Assembly: GCA_030148725.1 (NCBI GenBank)
Contig: JASBSU010000023.1
Location: forward strand, 1 to 64,000
From: Hyphomicrobium sp.
Lineage (GTDB): Bacteria > Pseudomonadota > Alphaproteobacteria > Rhizobiales > Hyphomicrobiaceae
DNA: 64,000 nucleotides
Reading direction: 5' to 3'
The notes under the pieces are model-generated. The model saw nothing but the letters and a program-made list of their open reading frames with translations, was not told the origin of the DNA and did not search any database. Position 1 is the stretch's first letter. The number at the start of each line of letters is the position of its first letter. Positions 19,700-28,220 of the stretch are shown one piece after another. A program made the translations under genes and the position numbers.

Positions 19700-20625
19700 G
19701 CACGCGCCTCGACTGGAGGCGCGAGGCGCACGATTGGCCGAACCACGAAGCGAGCAGGTTCGTTCAATCGTCCGGACTGACGTGGCACGTGCAGCAGCTC
19801 GGCAGCGGTCCGGTGGCGCTGCTCGTCCATGGCACCGGTGCCTCGACGCATTCCTGGCGCGGCCTCGCGCCGCTTATCGCCAAGTCCTACACCGTCGTGA
19901 TGCCCGATCTTCCCGGGCACGGATTTACGCAGATGCCGAAGGCGAGTGGTTTATCGCTGCCGGGCATGGCGGCGGGCATCTGCGATCTGATGGACACGCT
20001 TGGCATCCGGCCTTCGATTGCCGTCGGTCATTCGGCCGGCGCCGCGGTGCTGACACGTGCGAGTCTCGATAAACGTCTGCCGGCCGAGCTGTTGGTTGCC
20101 GTGAATGGCGCATTGTTGCCGTTCGATAGCCGGATCGGGCAGCTGTTCTCTCCGCTCGCCAAGCTGCTTGCGGTAAACCCTCTGGTGCCACGGATTGCTT
20201 CATGGCGTGCCGGTAGCGTCGGAACGGTAGAGCGCCTGATCCGCGGCACGGGCTCTAATCTCGACGCCGCCGGGATCGAATATTATCGGCGCCTGTTCCG
20301 GAGCCCCGATCACGTCGCGGGCGCGCTGGGCATGATGGCGAACTGGGACCTGACGACGCTCCTGCGCGACCTGCCGAAGCTCGATTGCCCGCTCGTCCTC
20401 ATCACGGGCGATAACGACCGGTCGGTTCCGCCCGACGACGCCAAGACGATCACCAGGCTCACCTCAAAGGCGACGATCGAGGTCATCCCGGGCCTGGGGC
20501 ATCTGGCCCACGAGGAAAACCCGGCAGCCGTCGCGGACATCATTTTCCGGGCCGCAGCGAGGGTTGCGGAAATGCGTGATCCGAACGCGCAATCAAGCTT
20601 GCATGGCACGCGCGGACACTGTTAG
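19696..20625 (+). CDS. bchO: Alpha/beta hydrolase BchO
   Basis: Member of the BchO family, alpha/beta-fold proteins always found with bchID and considered magnesium chelatase accessory factors; their exact reaction is unsettled. 309 residues from a GTG that overlaps the bchD stop (GTGA). HGTGAS oxyanion region, nucleophile Ser in VGHSAGA, and a late His in GLGHLAHEE are visible. Confidence 0.92.
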   Translation: MSTRLDWRREAHDWPNHEASRFVQSSGLTWHVQQLGSGPVALLVHGTGASTHSWRGLAPLIAKSYTVVMPDLPGHGFTQMPKASGLSLPGMAAGICDLMDTLGIRPSIAVGHSAGAAVLTRASLDKRLPAELLVAVNGALLPFDSRIGQLFSPLAKLLAVNPLVPRIASWRAGSVGTVERLIRGTGSNLDAAGIEYYRRLFRSPDHVAGALGMMANWDLTTLLRDLPKLDCPLVLITGDNDRSVPPDDAKTITRLTSKATIEVIPGLGHLAHEENPAAVADIIFRAAARVAEMRDPNAQSSLHGTRGHC

Positions 20626-20626
20626 A

Positions 20627-20644
20627 TGTCAAGTTATGTTGACA
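20627..20644. promoter_or_regulatory. PpsR/CrtJ-type operator at the crtI start
   Basis: Perfect TGT-N12-ACA (TGTCAAGTTATGTTGACA), with extended arms TGTCA and TGACA, between bchO and crtI. It contains a TTGACA (20639-20644) that could be a -35 box. The site spans the first in-frame ATG of crtI (20636). Confidence 0.85.
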
Positions 20645-22168
20645 CTCAGTCGCGAGCGCAGACTGGACAATTCCGGCATCGAGCGGCGACCGCATGCGGT
20701 TGTTATCGGTAGCGGCTTCGGCGGACTGGCAGCTGCCATCAGGCTCGGATCGAGAGGCTATCGCGTCACGATCCTGGAGGCGCTGGACCAGCCCGGCGGC
20801 CGGGCGCGCGTATTCAAGCAGGACGGCTTCACGTTCGATGCCGGCCCGACGATCGTCACCGCGCCATTTCTCTTCGAGGAGCTGTGGAGCCTTTGCGGGC
20901 GCAAGCTGTCGGATGACATCGATCTGCGCCGACTGGACCCCTTCTACCGGATAAGGTTTGACGACGGCGAGACGATCGATTGCTCTGGCGGTTTGGAGGC
21001 CATGCGCGCCGAGGTCGCCAGGATCTCACCGTCCGACGTCGCCGGCTATGAGCGCTTCATGGCGCTCTCCGAGGACATTTACAAAGTCGGCTTCGAAAAA
21101 CTCGGCCATGTCCCGTTCACATCGTGGCTCGACATGCTGCGCGTTCTGCCGGAGCTCGTCCGGCTCAAGAGCTATCTCAGCGTCTATGGTTTGGCGTCGA
21201 AGTACGTCCGCGATCCGCGCATTCGCTTCATCCTCAGCTTCCATCCGCTGTTCGTCGGCGGCAACCCGTTCAACGTGACCTCGATCTACGGATTGATCGC
21301 GTTTCTGGAGCGCCGCTGGGGCGTGCATTTCCCGATGGGCGGCATGGGACAGCTCATCGCCGGAATGGTGCAGCTGATCGAAGGGCAGGGCGGCGAGATC
21401 CGGTATCATTCTCAGGTGCGCGAAATCACCTTGGCCGGCCGCCGGGCAACGGGCGTTCGCCTGACATCCGGCGAGTTGATCCAAGCCGATATCGTCGTTT
21501 CCAACGCGGATTCTGCCTCGACCTATCGCGACCTGCTTCCTGCTGAGGTGCGCCGTCGCTGGACGGATCGCAAACTGGACCGCGCTCGTTATTCCATGGG
21601 GCTTTTCGTCTGGTACTTCGGGACGTCGCGGACCTATCCCGACACGCCGCATCATACGATCCTGCTCGGCCCCAGATATCGCGAGTTGCTGCGAGACATC
21701 TTCGACCGGAAGATCCTCGCGCCCGATATGAGCCTCTATCTGCATCGCCCGACCGCGACGGATCCCTCCCTCGCGCCGCGCGGCTGCGATTGCTTTTACG
21801 TGCTTTCCCCCGTCCCCCATCTCGACGGCGGCGCAGACTGGACCGCCCTCGCCGAGAGGTATCGGCAATCGGTCGCGCAGGTGCTCGACAGGATCGCACT
21901 CCCCGGTTTCGAGCAGCACGTCGTCACATCACGCATCATGACGCCGCTCGATTTCCAGGACGGCCTCCTGTCCTACAAAGGCGCCGCCTTTGGCCTGGAG
22001 CCGGTGTTGACGCAGAGCGCTTGGTTCCGGCCGCAGAACCGCAGCGAGGACGTCGACGGTCTGTATCTCGTGGGTGCTGGAACGCACCCCGGTGCCGGCG
22101 TCCCCGGCGTCCTCTCCTCCGCACGAATTCTTGATACGGTGGTCCCTGATGCAGCTGCCTTCGCTTGA
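20636..22168 (+). CDS. crtI: Phytoene desaturase CrtI
   Basis: FAD-dependent desaturase converting phytoene to neurosporene or lycopene. 510 residues from ATG 20636. The dinucleotide fold GSGFGGLAAAIRLG starts about 25 residues in, and the C-terminal FAD motif is LYLVGAGTHPGAGVPG. The first ATG lies within the PpsR site, so translation may start at a non-ATG codon a little downstream; the conserved core is unaffected. It overlaps crtB by 20 bases. Confidence 0.95.
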   Translation: MLTLSRERRLDNSGIERRPHAVVIGSGFGGLAAAIRLGSRGYRVTILEALDQPGGRARVFKQDGFTFDAGPTIVTAPFLFEELWSLCGRKLSDDIDLRRLDPFYRIRFDDGETIDCSGGLEAMRAEVARISPSDVAGYERFMALSEDIYKVGFEKLGHVPFTSWLDMLRVLPELVRLKSYLSVYGLASKYVRDPRIRFILSFHPLFVGGNPFNVTSIYGLIAFLERRWGVHFPMGGMGQLIAGMVQLIEGQGGEIRYHSQVREITLAGRRATGVRLTSGELIQADIVVSNADSASTYRDLLPAEVRRRWTDRKLDRARYSMGLFVWYFGTSRTYPDTPHHTILLGPRYRELLRDIFDRKILAPDMSLYLHRPTATDPSLAPRGCDCFYVLSPVPHLDGGADWTALAERYRQSVAQVLDRIALPGFEQHVVTSRIMTPLDFQDGLLSYKGAAFGLEPVLTQSAWFRPQNRSEDVDGLYLVGAGTHPGAGVPGVLSSARILDTVVPDAAAFA

Positions 22169-23258
22169 CGACATCCGCGCTAGTCGAGTGGCGGACATGG
22201 CCGCCTGTCGAACGCTGCTGCGCGACGGTTCACGCACATTCTATGCGGCCTCCTTCCTCCTGCCGCGCGAAGTCCGCGAGCCAGCATCGGCTCTCTATGC
22301 GTTCTGCCGGCTCGCGGACGACGCTATCGATGTCGATGGAGGCCGTCTTGGCGCGATAGACGAGCTGCGTCGCCGTCTCGACCGCGCGTATCGTGGTGAG
22401 CCAGGCGACGATCCGATCGACCGCGCATTCGCGCTGACGGTTGCCTCGTTCGCGATGCCGCGTGAACTGCCCGAAGCGTTGATCGAGGGATTGGCCTGGG
22501 ACGCACAGGGCAGGCGTTACGAGGATCTCACGCATCTGACCGACTACGCAGCGCGTGTGGCGGGAACCGTGGGTGCGATGATGGCCGTCATCATGCGCGT
22601 GCGCGAGCCGCGTTTGATTTCACGCGCGACCGATCTCGGCATTGCCATGCAGCTCTCCAACATCGCTCGCGACGTGGGCGAGGATGCGCGTGCAGGACGG
22701 CTGTACATTCCCGGCAACTGGATGCGGGAAGCTGGAATAGACCCCGATGGCTGGCTCGCGCGCCCGGTATTCACGCCGGCGCTGGGCAGCATCATCGAAC
22801 GTCTGCTCGCTGCCGCTGATGCACTCTACGCAAGGTCCGAAACCGGTATCGCCGGCCTTCCGCGCGCCTGCCGTCCCGGCATTCGGGCTGCGCGTCTGCT
22901 CTATGCCGAGATCGGCAACGAGGTACGCCGGCGCGACATGGATTCCATTTCGCAGCGGGCGGTCGTGCCGACCTCGCGCAAACTGCCGATGCTGGCGCGC
23001 GCCGCGTTCGCTCTGCCGGGCGAGCCGCTGCCCGATCGCGCGCCCTGTCTGGCCGAGGCCCGCTTTCTGGCCGACGCCGTGGCGGCATCGCCTCGTCCCT
23101 CCGCGCCGGAAGTTGCGCTGCGCTGGTGGGATCTCCACGGGCGAGCAATCTGGGTGATCGATCTGTTCGATCGGCTGCAGCGGCGTGCCGAAGCCGAACG
23201 CGACGCCCAACTGACGAACTACGACTTGGCCGCCGGAAGAGCGCAGGTGAGATCGTGA
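22149..23258 (+). CDS. crtB: Phytoene synthase CrtB
   Basis: Condenses two GGPP to phytoene. 369 residues from ATG 22149 ([12 protein letters not shown]). The two Asp-rich Mg sites are visible as LADDAIDVD and [10 protein letters not shown], and YAFCRLADD is typical. The translation is coupled with crtI upstream and dxs downstream (GTGA overlap). It is somewhat longer than the common 300-340 residues because of a C-terminal extension after about residue 330. Confidence 0.95.
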   Translation: MQLPSLDDIRASRVADMAACRTLLRDGSRTFYAASFLLPREVREPASALYAFCRLADDAIDVDGGRLGAIDELRRRLDRAYRGEPGDDPIDRAFALTVASFAMPRELPEALIEGLAWDAQGRRYEDLTHLTDYAARVAGTVGAMMAVIMRVREPRLISRATDLGIAMQLSNIARDVGEDARAGRLYIPGNWMREAGIDPDGWLARPVFTPALGSIIERLLAAADALYARSETGIAGLPRACRPGIRAARLLYAEIGNEVRRRDMDSISQRAVVPTSRKLPMLARAAFALPGEPLPDRAPCLAEARFLADAVAASPRPSAPEVALRWWDLHGRAIWVIDLFDRLQRRAEAERDAQLTNYDLAAGRAQVRS

Positions 23259-25201
23259 AAAAAATCGATGAAAATACGTACGTCCCCAGCAGAACCCCTT
23301 TGCTGGATCGCGTCGCTGATCCCTCAGAGCTGCGTCTTCTGCCTGAAGACGCCCTGCCTCAGCTTGCCGAGGAACTCCGCCAGGAGACGATCAACGCTGT
23401 ATCGATCACCGGCGGGCATCTTGGCGCCGGACTGGGCGTCGTCGAACTGACTGTCGCTTTGCACTGGGTCTTCGACACCCCGAAAGACCGCGTGATCTGG
23501 GACGTCGGTCACCAGGCTTACCCCCACAAGATTCTGACTGGGCGACGCTCCCGCATTCGCACCTTGCGGCAACCCGGCGGCCTATCCGGCTTCACCAAGC
23601 GCGCCGAGAGCGAATACGACCCATTCGGTGCCGCCCATTCCTCGACCTCCATTTCGGCTGGCCTCGGCATGGTCGTCGCGCGCGACCTCAAGGGCGAGAC
23701 GAACAACGTCATCAGCGTGATCGGCGACGGCGCAATGAGCGCTGGCATGGCCTACGAAGCCATGAACAACGCTGGTGCGCGCGACGCTCGCCTCATCGTC
23801 ATCTTGAACGACAACGACATGTCGATTGCGCCGCCGACCGGCGCTCTTTCAAGGTATCTGGCGCGCACGACCTCTGGCGGGACGTATCTGCACCTGCGCG
23901 ATATCGCCAAGCAGCTTGCCAAGCGCCTTCCCAAGCAGTGGGAGCGGCGCGCGGCGCGCATCGAGGAGCTATCGCGCACCTATTGGTCGGGTGGCGCGCT
24001 CTTCGAAGAATTGGGCTTCTACTATGTCGGCCCGATCGACGGCCACGACCTGCGCCAACTCGTTCCCGTCCTGAAGAACGTGCGCGATACCAAGCAGGGA
24101 CCGATCCTCGTTCACGTCGTGACGAAGAAAGGCAAGGGCTACAAGTTCGCCGAGGATTCCGCCGACAAATACCACGGCGTTGTGAAATTCAACGTGGTCA
24201 GCGGCGCGCAGGAAAAGCCCAAGGCCAAAGCGCCGTCGTACACCAAGGTCTTTGGCGAGGCACTTGCCGCCGAGGCCCGCAAGGACGATCGCATTGTCGG
24301 CATCACCGCCGCCATGCCGGATGGAACAGGCATCGATATCTTTGCGCGCGAGTTTCCAGACCGTGCTTTCGATGTCGGCATTGCCGAGCAGCACGCGGTT
24401 ACGTTCGCTGCCGGCTTGGCAGCGGAAGGCATGAAACCCTTCGCCGCCATCTACTCCACCTTCCTGCAGCGCGCCTACGACCAGATCGTGCATGACGTGG
24501 CGATACAGAAGCTGCCGGTGCGTTTCGCCATAGACAGGGCCGGCCTTGTCGGCGCGGACGGCCCGACGCACGCCGGCTCGTTCGACGTCACGTATCTCGG
24601 CTGCTTGCCGGGCATGACGATCATGGCCGCGGCCGACGAGGCGGAGTTGCGCCACATGGTGGCGACCGCTGCAGCTCACGACGATGGCCCTTCCGCAATC
24701 CGCTATCCGCGCGGCGAGGGCGTCGGCATCGCGCTTCCGCCCGAAGGCATTCCGCTCGAGATCGGCAAAGGACGCATTTTGCGTGAAGGCTCAGCCGTTG
24801 CGCTGCTGTCGCTCGGTAGTCGTCTGCAGGAGTGCTTGCGGGCGGCGGACCAGCTCGCTGCGGCTGGCCTCTCAACGACGGTCGCCGACGCGCGGTTCGC
24901 AAAGCCGCTCGATATCGGGCTCCTCCGTCAGCTTGCCCGCCATCACGAGGTGCTGGTCACAGTAGAGGAGAACGCCATCGGTGGCTTCGGCGCCCATGTG
25001 ATGCAGGTGCTCAGCCGCGAGGCTTTGCTCGACGGAAAGCTGCGCATGCGCGCGCTGTTCCTTCCCGATATCTTCATCGACCAGGACAAGCCTGACGCGA
25101 TGTACGCGGCGGCAGGGCTCGATGCGCGCGGCATCGTAGAGGCGGTATTCGCCGCGCTCGGCCGCGAGCAGAAAATACCCATCGTTGGCGGGCAGGTCTG
25201 A
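23255..25201 (+). CDS. dxs: 1-deoxy-D-xylulose-5-phosphate synthase
   Basis: Thiamine-diphosphate enzyme, first and flux-controlling step of the MEP pathway. 648 residues from GTG 23255, overlapping the crtB stop. The catalytic His is in [13 protein letters not shown]; the TPP-binding motif is [15 protein letters not shown]; the transketolase-like domain has [13 protein letters not shown]. Being at the end of the crtIB operon suggests a copy tuned to pigment synthesis. Confidence 0.96.
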   Translation: MKKIDENTYVPSRTPLLDRVADPSELRLLPEDALPQLAEELRQETINAVSITGGHLGAGLGVVELTVALHWVFDTPKDRVIWDVGHQAYPHKILTGRRSRIRTLRQPGGLSGFTKRAESEYDPFGAAHSSTSISAGLGMVVARDLKGETNNVISVIGDGAMSAGMAYEAMNNAGARDARLIVILNDNDMSIAPPTGALSRYLARTTSGGTYLHLRDIAKQLAKRLPKQWERRAARIEELSRTYWSGGALFEELGFYYVGPIDGHDLRQLVPVLKNVRDTKQGPILVHVVTKKGKGYKFAEDSADKYHGVVKFNVVSGAQEKPKAKAPSYTKVFGEALAAEARKDDRIVGITAAMPDGTGIDIFAREFPDRAFDVGIAEQHAVTFAAGLAAEGMKPFAAIYSTFLQRAYDQIVHDVAIQKLPVRFAIDRAGLVGADGPTHAGSFDVTYLGCLPGMTIMAAADEAELRHMVATAAAHDDGPSAIRYPRGEGVGIALPPEGIPLEIGKGRILREGSAVALLSLGSRLQECLRAADQLAAAGLSTTVADARFAKPLDIGLLRQLARHHEVLVTVEENAIGGFGAHVMQVLSREALLDGKLRMRALFLPDIFIDQDKPDAMYAAAGLDARGIVEAVFAALGREQKIPIVGGQV

Positions 25202-25213
25202 TCGGCGGCGGCG

Positions 25214-25348
25214 GTGCAGGAGCACTTCGGCGTCATCGAACTGGCACTTGTGTTCGGCGTGGTTCTCGCATTGGGCGTCTGGGAACTGGTGCGCATCCGA
25301 CGCGAGGTCCGCAAGGATCGCGCCGAGAGGCGAGACAGTGACGAGTGA
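25214..25348 (+). CDS. Small membrane protein after dxs (44 aa)
   Basis: GTG-started ORF in the same frame as dxs, 12 bases after its stop. One hydrophobic helix (IELALVFGVVLALGVWEL) is followed by a very basic tail (VRIRREVRKDRAERR), the pattern of a single-pass protein with a cytoplasmic C terminus. No good ribosome site is seen, so coupling to dxs is likely. I do not recognise the family. Confidence 0.5.
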   Translation: MQEHFGVIELALVFGVVLALGVWELVRIRREVRKDRAERRDSDE

Positions 25349-25406
25349 CCGCCTGCATCGCAACGCGCATCATCCCGAGCTGGCCGTTCACCAAAGCCAG
25401 CCGTGA
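25338..25406 (+). CDS. Very small ORF (22 aa) overlapping neighbours
   Basis: GTG start within the end of the 44-aa ORF and a stop overlapping the next GTG (GTGA). It encodes a His-rich peptide ending HHPELAVHQSQP. It is supported only by the chain of start/stop overlaps. Confidence 0.25.
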   Translation: MTSDRLHRNAHHPELAVHQSQP

Positions 25407-25537
25407 CGGACTGGCCGCGCGCCGAGCGCGTGATGGAACTTCACCGCGCGGCGTTCGTTGACCGCTCGCCGAGCGTTATAATTTTCATAGGTGATTACGT
25501 TCGGAAGGAACGAACCGTCGACGCGGGGCACGCTTGA
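25403..25537 (+). CDS. Small ORF (44 aa) in the post-dxs chain
   Basis: GTG start overlapping the preceding stop, product beginning with TDWPRAERVMELHRAAF and containing a short hydrophobic run SVIIFIGDYV. Function unknown; no family recognised. It ends 14 bases before the next small ORF. Confidence 0.3.
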   Translation: MTDWPRAERVMELHRAAFVDRSPSVIIFIGDYVRKERTVDAGHA

Positions 25538-25551
25538 AATGGAGAATGCCG

Positions 25552-25668
25552 ATGTCGATAGGTATGCTCATTTGGTCTTGGATACTCATCGCGCCTGCCG
25601 TTGCCATTCTGATCTTGAACGGCCTCGGAGGTCCGCACTCTGCGATGGGCGACACCAAACGTTACTGA
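25552..25668 (+). CDS. Small single-span membrane protein (38 aa)
   Basis: ATG 25552 follows a GGAGA ribosome site by 7 bases; an in-frame ATG two codons earlier is less well placed. The product is a hydrophobic helix (MLIWSWILIAPAVAILILN) with a short polar tail (GPHSAMGDTKRY). Size and hydrophobicity recall accessory peptides of LH1 or reaction centre rings (for example gamma or protein W), but no sequence relation is claimed. Confidence 0.5.
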   Translation: MSIGMLIWSWILIAPAVAILILNGLGGPHSAMGDTKRY

Positions 25669-25707
25669 GTTTGCCGCCGATTTAAACGCGCATTGGCGTG
25701 GATTGGC

Positions 25708-25725
25708 TGTCAAGAAACATTGACA
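25708..25725. promoter_or_regulatory. PpsR/CrtJ-type operator over a TTGACA -35 box
   Basis: Perfect TGT-N12-ACA (TGTCAAGAAACATTGACA). Its right arm forms a consensus -35 TTGACA (25720-25725), with TATATC at 25741 (15-base spacer) or TATCGT at 25743 (17-base spacer) as possible -10. This is the best promoter/operator overlap in the window. Confidence 0.85.
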
Positions 25726-25749
25726 GAAATGGGCGGCAATTATATCGTA

Positions 25750-25856
25750 CGACTTCACCGTCCCCACGGTGCTTTTCGATCCGCCGAGTATCCGCTCCCC
25801 GGCTCGAATGTCGTCCAAACTTGCTGCCGGTTCTCCAGTGGAGCCGGCACTTTTTG
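25750..25856 (+). ncRNA. Candidate PpsR-controlled small RNA
   Basis: Between the operator-promoter at 25708-25748 and a rho-independent terminator ending at 25856 there is no convincing ORF. The roughly 105-base transcript would carry a first hairpin CACCGT/ACGGTG (25756-25771) exposing a CCCC loop, an unpaired middle, and the terminator hairpin. Rhodobacter has photosynthesis sRNAs such as PcrZ, but no sequence match is claimed. The transcript could alternatively be the leader of the membrane-protein gene at 25959, attenuated at the terminator. Confidence 0.45.
25825..25856 (+). terminator. Rho-independent terminator
   Basis: TGCCGG (25825-25830) pairs with CCGGCA (25844-25849) and CTCC with GGAG inside, with a TT bulge and a 3-base loop. 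It is followed by C and five T (25851-25855). Confidence 0.7.
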
Positions 25857-25958
25857 TATCGACATGGCTTCGCATAGCGCGAGACGACTTGCGCTCAAGA
25901 GCCGCTCGTAGGAGGCTCAGATTGCAGTTGGGGAGTGCCGTCAGTTCGGGAGACAGCA

Positions 25959-26411
25959 ATGATTTTTCAATCCGATACGAAGCTCTTGGCCGTTGCTGGC
26001 ATCGTGTACGCCCTGGCGGCGGCAGCGATGCTCTGCCAGTCGGTTTTCGCCGCTCTGCCGCTCCAGGCTGGCGCCAGCGAAAAAGGCACTCAGTTATCGC
26101 AGCTCGAGCAGCGCTTGGACATGCGCGTTGGCGCCTGCCTTCTCGTGATCGGTTTTAGTCTGCAAATGCTCGGCACCCTGGGCACGGCCACCCTCAACGG
26201 ACCTGCCGCGCTGCTGTTGCTCGCGCTCGCATTTGGACTGATCGTCTACGCGATGATGCGAAGCACGCTCGCGGAGAGATATATCGCAGCTGAAATGCCG
26301 GTCGTCGTCGCAACGCCGTCAATCGCGGCGGTTGTGCAGCCGGAACCCGCTCCGCCGGTCAGCAATCTTGTTGAACTGCGGCCGATCAAAGCTGCCGAGC
26401 CCACCGGCTAA
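25959..26411 (+). CDS. Membrane protein of unknown function at the photosynthesis cluster border
   Basis: 150 residues from ATG 25959, with GGGAG 6 bases upstream. There are three hydrophobic segments (about 8-35, 55-80 and 84-105), then a Pro/Ala-rich cytoplasmic tail (VVQPEPAPPVSNL). I do not recognise a family. Its position behind the PpsR site and terminator suggests co-regulation with photosynthesis, perhaps by read-through. Confidence 0.7.
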   Translation: MIFQSDTKLLAVAGIVYALAAAAMLCQSVFAALPLQAGASEKGTQLSQLEQRLDMRVGACLLVIGFSLQMLGTLGTATLNGPAALLLLALAFGLIVYAMMRSTLAERYIAAEMPVVVATPSIAAVVQPEPAPPVSNLVELRPIKAAEPTG

Positions 26412-26467
26412 CGTGTTCAGCAGTCTGGTTGGTGTCCGAGCACCCGGCGTTTCCGGTGAGCGCGGTA

Positions 26468-26935
26468 TTACGCGCTCTGCCAGCCTCGATTGCGCTGCCA
26501 TATCGAGTAGGTGAGCGCCGTCGCGAATGTGACCCAAAGCAGGTACGGAACGAAGAGTAGGGCCGCGGCCGGAATGCTCTCCCAGGTCGCGGCAATGAAC
26601 GCGACGATGGTCGCCAGCATGCCAAGCGCGTCCGCAAGCGCCAGATCGATGCGCTGTCTCCCGAACATGAGCCACGACCAGGCAGCGTTGAGAACGATAT
26701 TCAGCGACCACATCGCGAATGCAAAGCTGAAGCCTTCCTGCTGCCAGACCATCCAACCGGCAATGGCGATCATGATATACAGCGCCGTCCAAGCCGGTCC
26801 GAAGGCCCACGGGGGCGGGGTCCAGCTGGGCTTGTCGAGCGTGTCGTACCAGGGGCCGGGACGGAAAATTGCGCCGCTGAGCCCCACCGCCACGACAATC
26901 GCGAAAAAAGGCAGAATGCTCACCCAGTTGCTCAC
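26468..26935 (-). CDS. tspO: TspO/MBR family tryptophan-rich sensory protein
   Basis: Five-helix outer or inner membrane protein that binds porphyrins and modulates pigment gene expression in Rhodobacter. 155 residues from GTG 26935, which has AGGAG 7 bases upstream; the longer frame to 27037 is not used. Family markers are KPSWTPPPWAFGPAWTALY, the repeated Trp and WSLNIVLNAAWSWLMF. Placed between the photosynthesis cluster and the RpoE-ChrR locus. Confidence 0.93.
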   Translation of the reverse strand: MSNWVSILPFFAIVVAVGLSGAIFRPGPWYDTLDKPSWTPPPWAFGPAWTALYIMIAIAGWMVWQQEGFSFAFAMWSLNIVLNAAWSWLMFGRQRIDLALADALGMLATIVAFIAATWESIPAAALLFVPYLLWVTFATALTYSIWQRNRGWQSA

Positions 26936-27002
26936 GTCCGCTCCTCCTGTGGAATTCAGTATCGTACTAACGGCGGCCGCGGCGAAAGGTTTGAGGGACG
27001 GC

Positions 27003-28220
27003 CTAGCTTCGTGTGTGTTCGATTTTGTATAGCGCAACGTCTAGCGCCTGCGTGCTGAACCCCACCTCGCAATAACCGAGGTAATAGTTCCACAGGCGCC
27101 GGAACGGCTCATCGAAGCCGAGCGGCGCGATGTCCTGCCATGCCGCATTGAAGCGTCGCCGCCATTCCGCCAGCGTGCGCGCATAGCTGGCTCCGAACGT
27201 CTCGCGGTCGGTGACGGACAACCCAGCGGCTGCGGCCTGCGCGTCGATGATATCGCCTGTAGGCAGAGCGCCACCGGGAAAGATCTCCAACTGGATGAAG
27301 TCAGGCCGTCGGCGGTATGCCTCGTATCGCTCCGGCGCGATGGTGATGACCTGCAGCACCGCGACGCCGCCCGGCGCGAGGCAATCACGCAGCTTCGCGA
27401 AGTACTGCGGCCAATATTCCTCGCCCACGGCTTCCAGCATCTCGATGCTCACGATGCGGTCGAACCGCCCGTCGACGTCGCGGTAGTCCTGCAGCCGTAT
27501 ATCTGCTGCATCGGCAAGCCCGGCCCGGCTCAATCGATCCATCGCATAAGCCCGCTGCTCCTGGGACAGTGTCAATCCCGTCACCGTGCACCCATGCGCA
27601 GCAATGAGCCTTTCGGCAACCGCGCCCCAGCCGCACCCGATTTCGAGCACGCGCTCGCCACCAGCAATATCCAAAAGCGCACCCACCCGGTCGATCTTGC
27701 GCGTTTGCGCGCTTTCAAGGCTCTCGACAGGTGACTGATAGATGCCGGAGGAATAGTTCATCCCGGTGTCCAGCCACGTCTCGTAGAACGCGTTGCCGAG
27801 ATCGTAGTGCGCGGAGATGTTGCGTCGGCTGTTGGCGCGCGAATTCTCGCGTTTGTTGTGCCGCGCGCGGTTGAGGAGGCGCGAAACCACATTGCCGTCC
27901 GTAGCCCGCGCAATGGCGGCTTCGTTCTCCATGCCCCACGTCAGCAGCGCGACGAGATCGGTGGTGTCCCAGTCCCCCGAGCGATAGGCAGCCGCCAATC
28001 CGATGTCGCCACCCGAAAGGATACGCGCGAGGGCGCGCCAGCGCTTCACATCGATCTCTGCGCGCGCGCCCGGTCGGTCGCCTTCGAGACGTATCGGATT
28101 GCATCCCGGCAGCCGTAACGTCAGATCTCCTGACGGAAAGCGACCCACCAGCCTCCGCAACGCGCGTCCTGCAATCGTCAAGCGTTCTTCGTCACGCGCG
28201 AAATGGGCAAAGTCAGACAT
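27003..28220 (-). CDS. Cyclopropane-fatty-acyl-phospholipid synthase family methyltransferase
   Basis: SAM-dependent enzyme acting on double bonds of membrane phospholipid acyl chains. 405 residues. An N-terminal SCP2-like region is followed by YDLGNAFYETWLDTGMNYSSG, the SAM motif VLEIGCGWGAVAERL and SIEMLEAVGEEYW, all typical. It is last of the amine oxidase-DUF1365-CFA operon. Homologues next to these partners in Rhodobacter sphaeroides belong to the RpoE regulon and to methylated/furan fatty acid formation, so it may methylate rather than cyclopropanate. Confidence 0.93.
   Translation of the reverse strand: MSDFAHFARDEERLTIAGRALRRLVGRFPSGDLTLRLPGCNPIRLEGDRPGARAEIDVKRWRALARILSGGDIGLAAAYRSGDWDTTDLVALLTWGMENEAAIARATDGNVVSRLLNRARHNKRENSRANSRRNISAHYDLGNAFYETWLDTGMNYSSGIYQSPVESLESAQTRKIDRVGALLDIAGGERVLEIGCGWGAVAERLIAAHGCTVTGLTLSQEQRAYAMDRLSRAGLADAADIRLQDYRDVDGRFDRIVSIEMLEAVGEEYWPQYFAKLRDCLAPGGVAVLQVITIAPERYEAYRRRPDFIQLEIFPGGALPTGDIIDAQAAAAGLSVTDRETFGASYARTLAEWRRRFNAAWQDIAPLGFDEPFRRLWNYYLGYCEVGFSTQALDVALYKIEHTRS

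Noticed and set aside
25790-25830. GGCTCGAATG stretch recalling a tRNA T-loop
   Set aside because: No acceptor or anticodon stem can be formed around it; it is not a tRNA.
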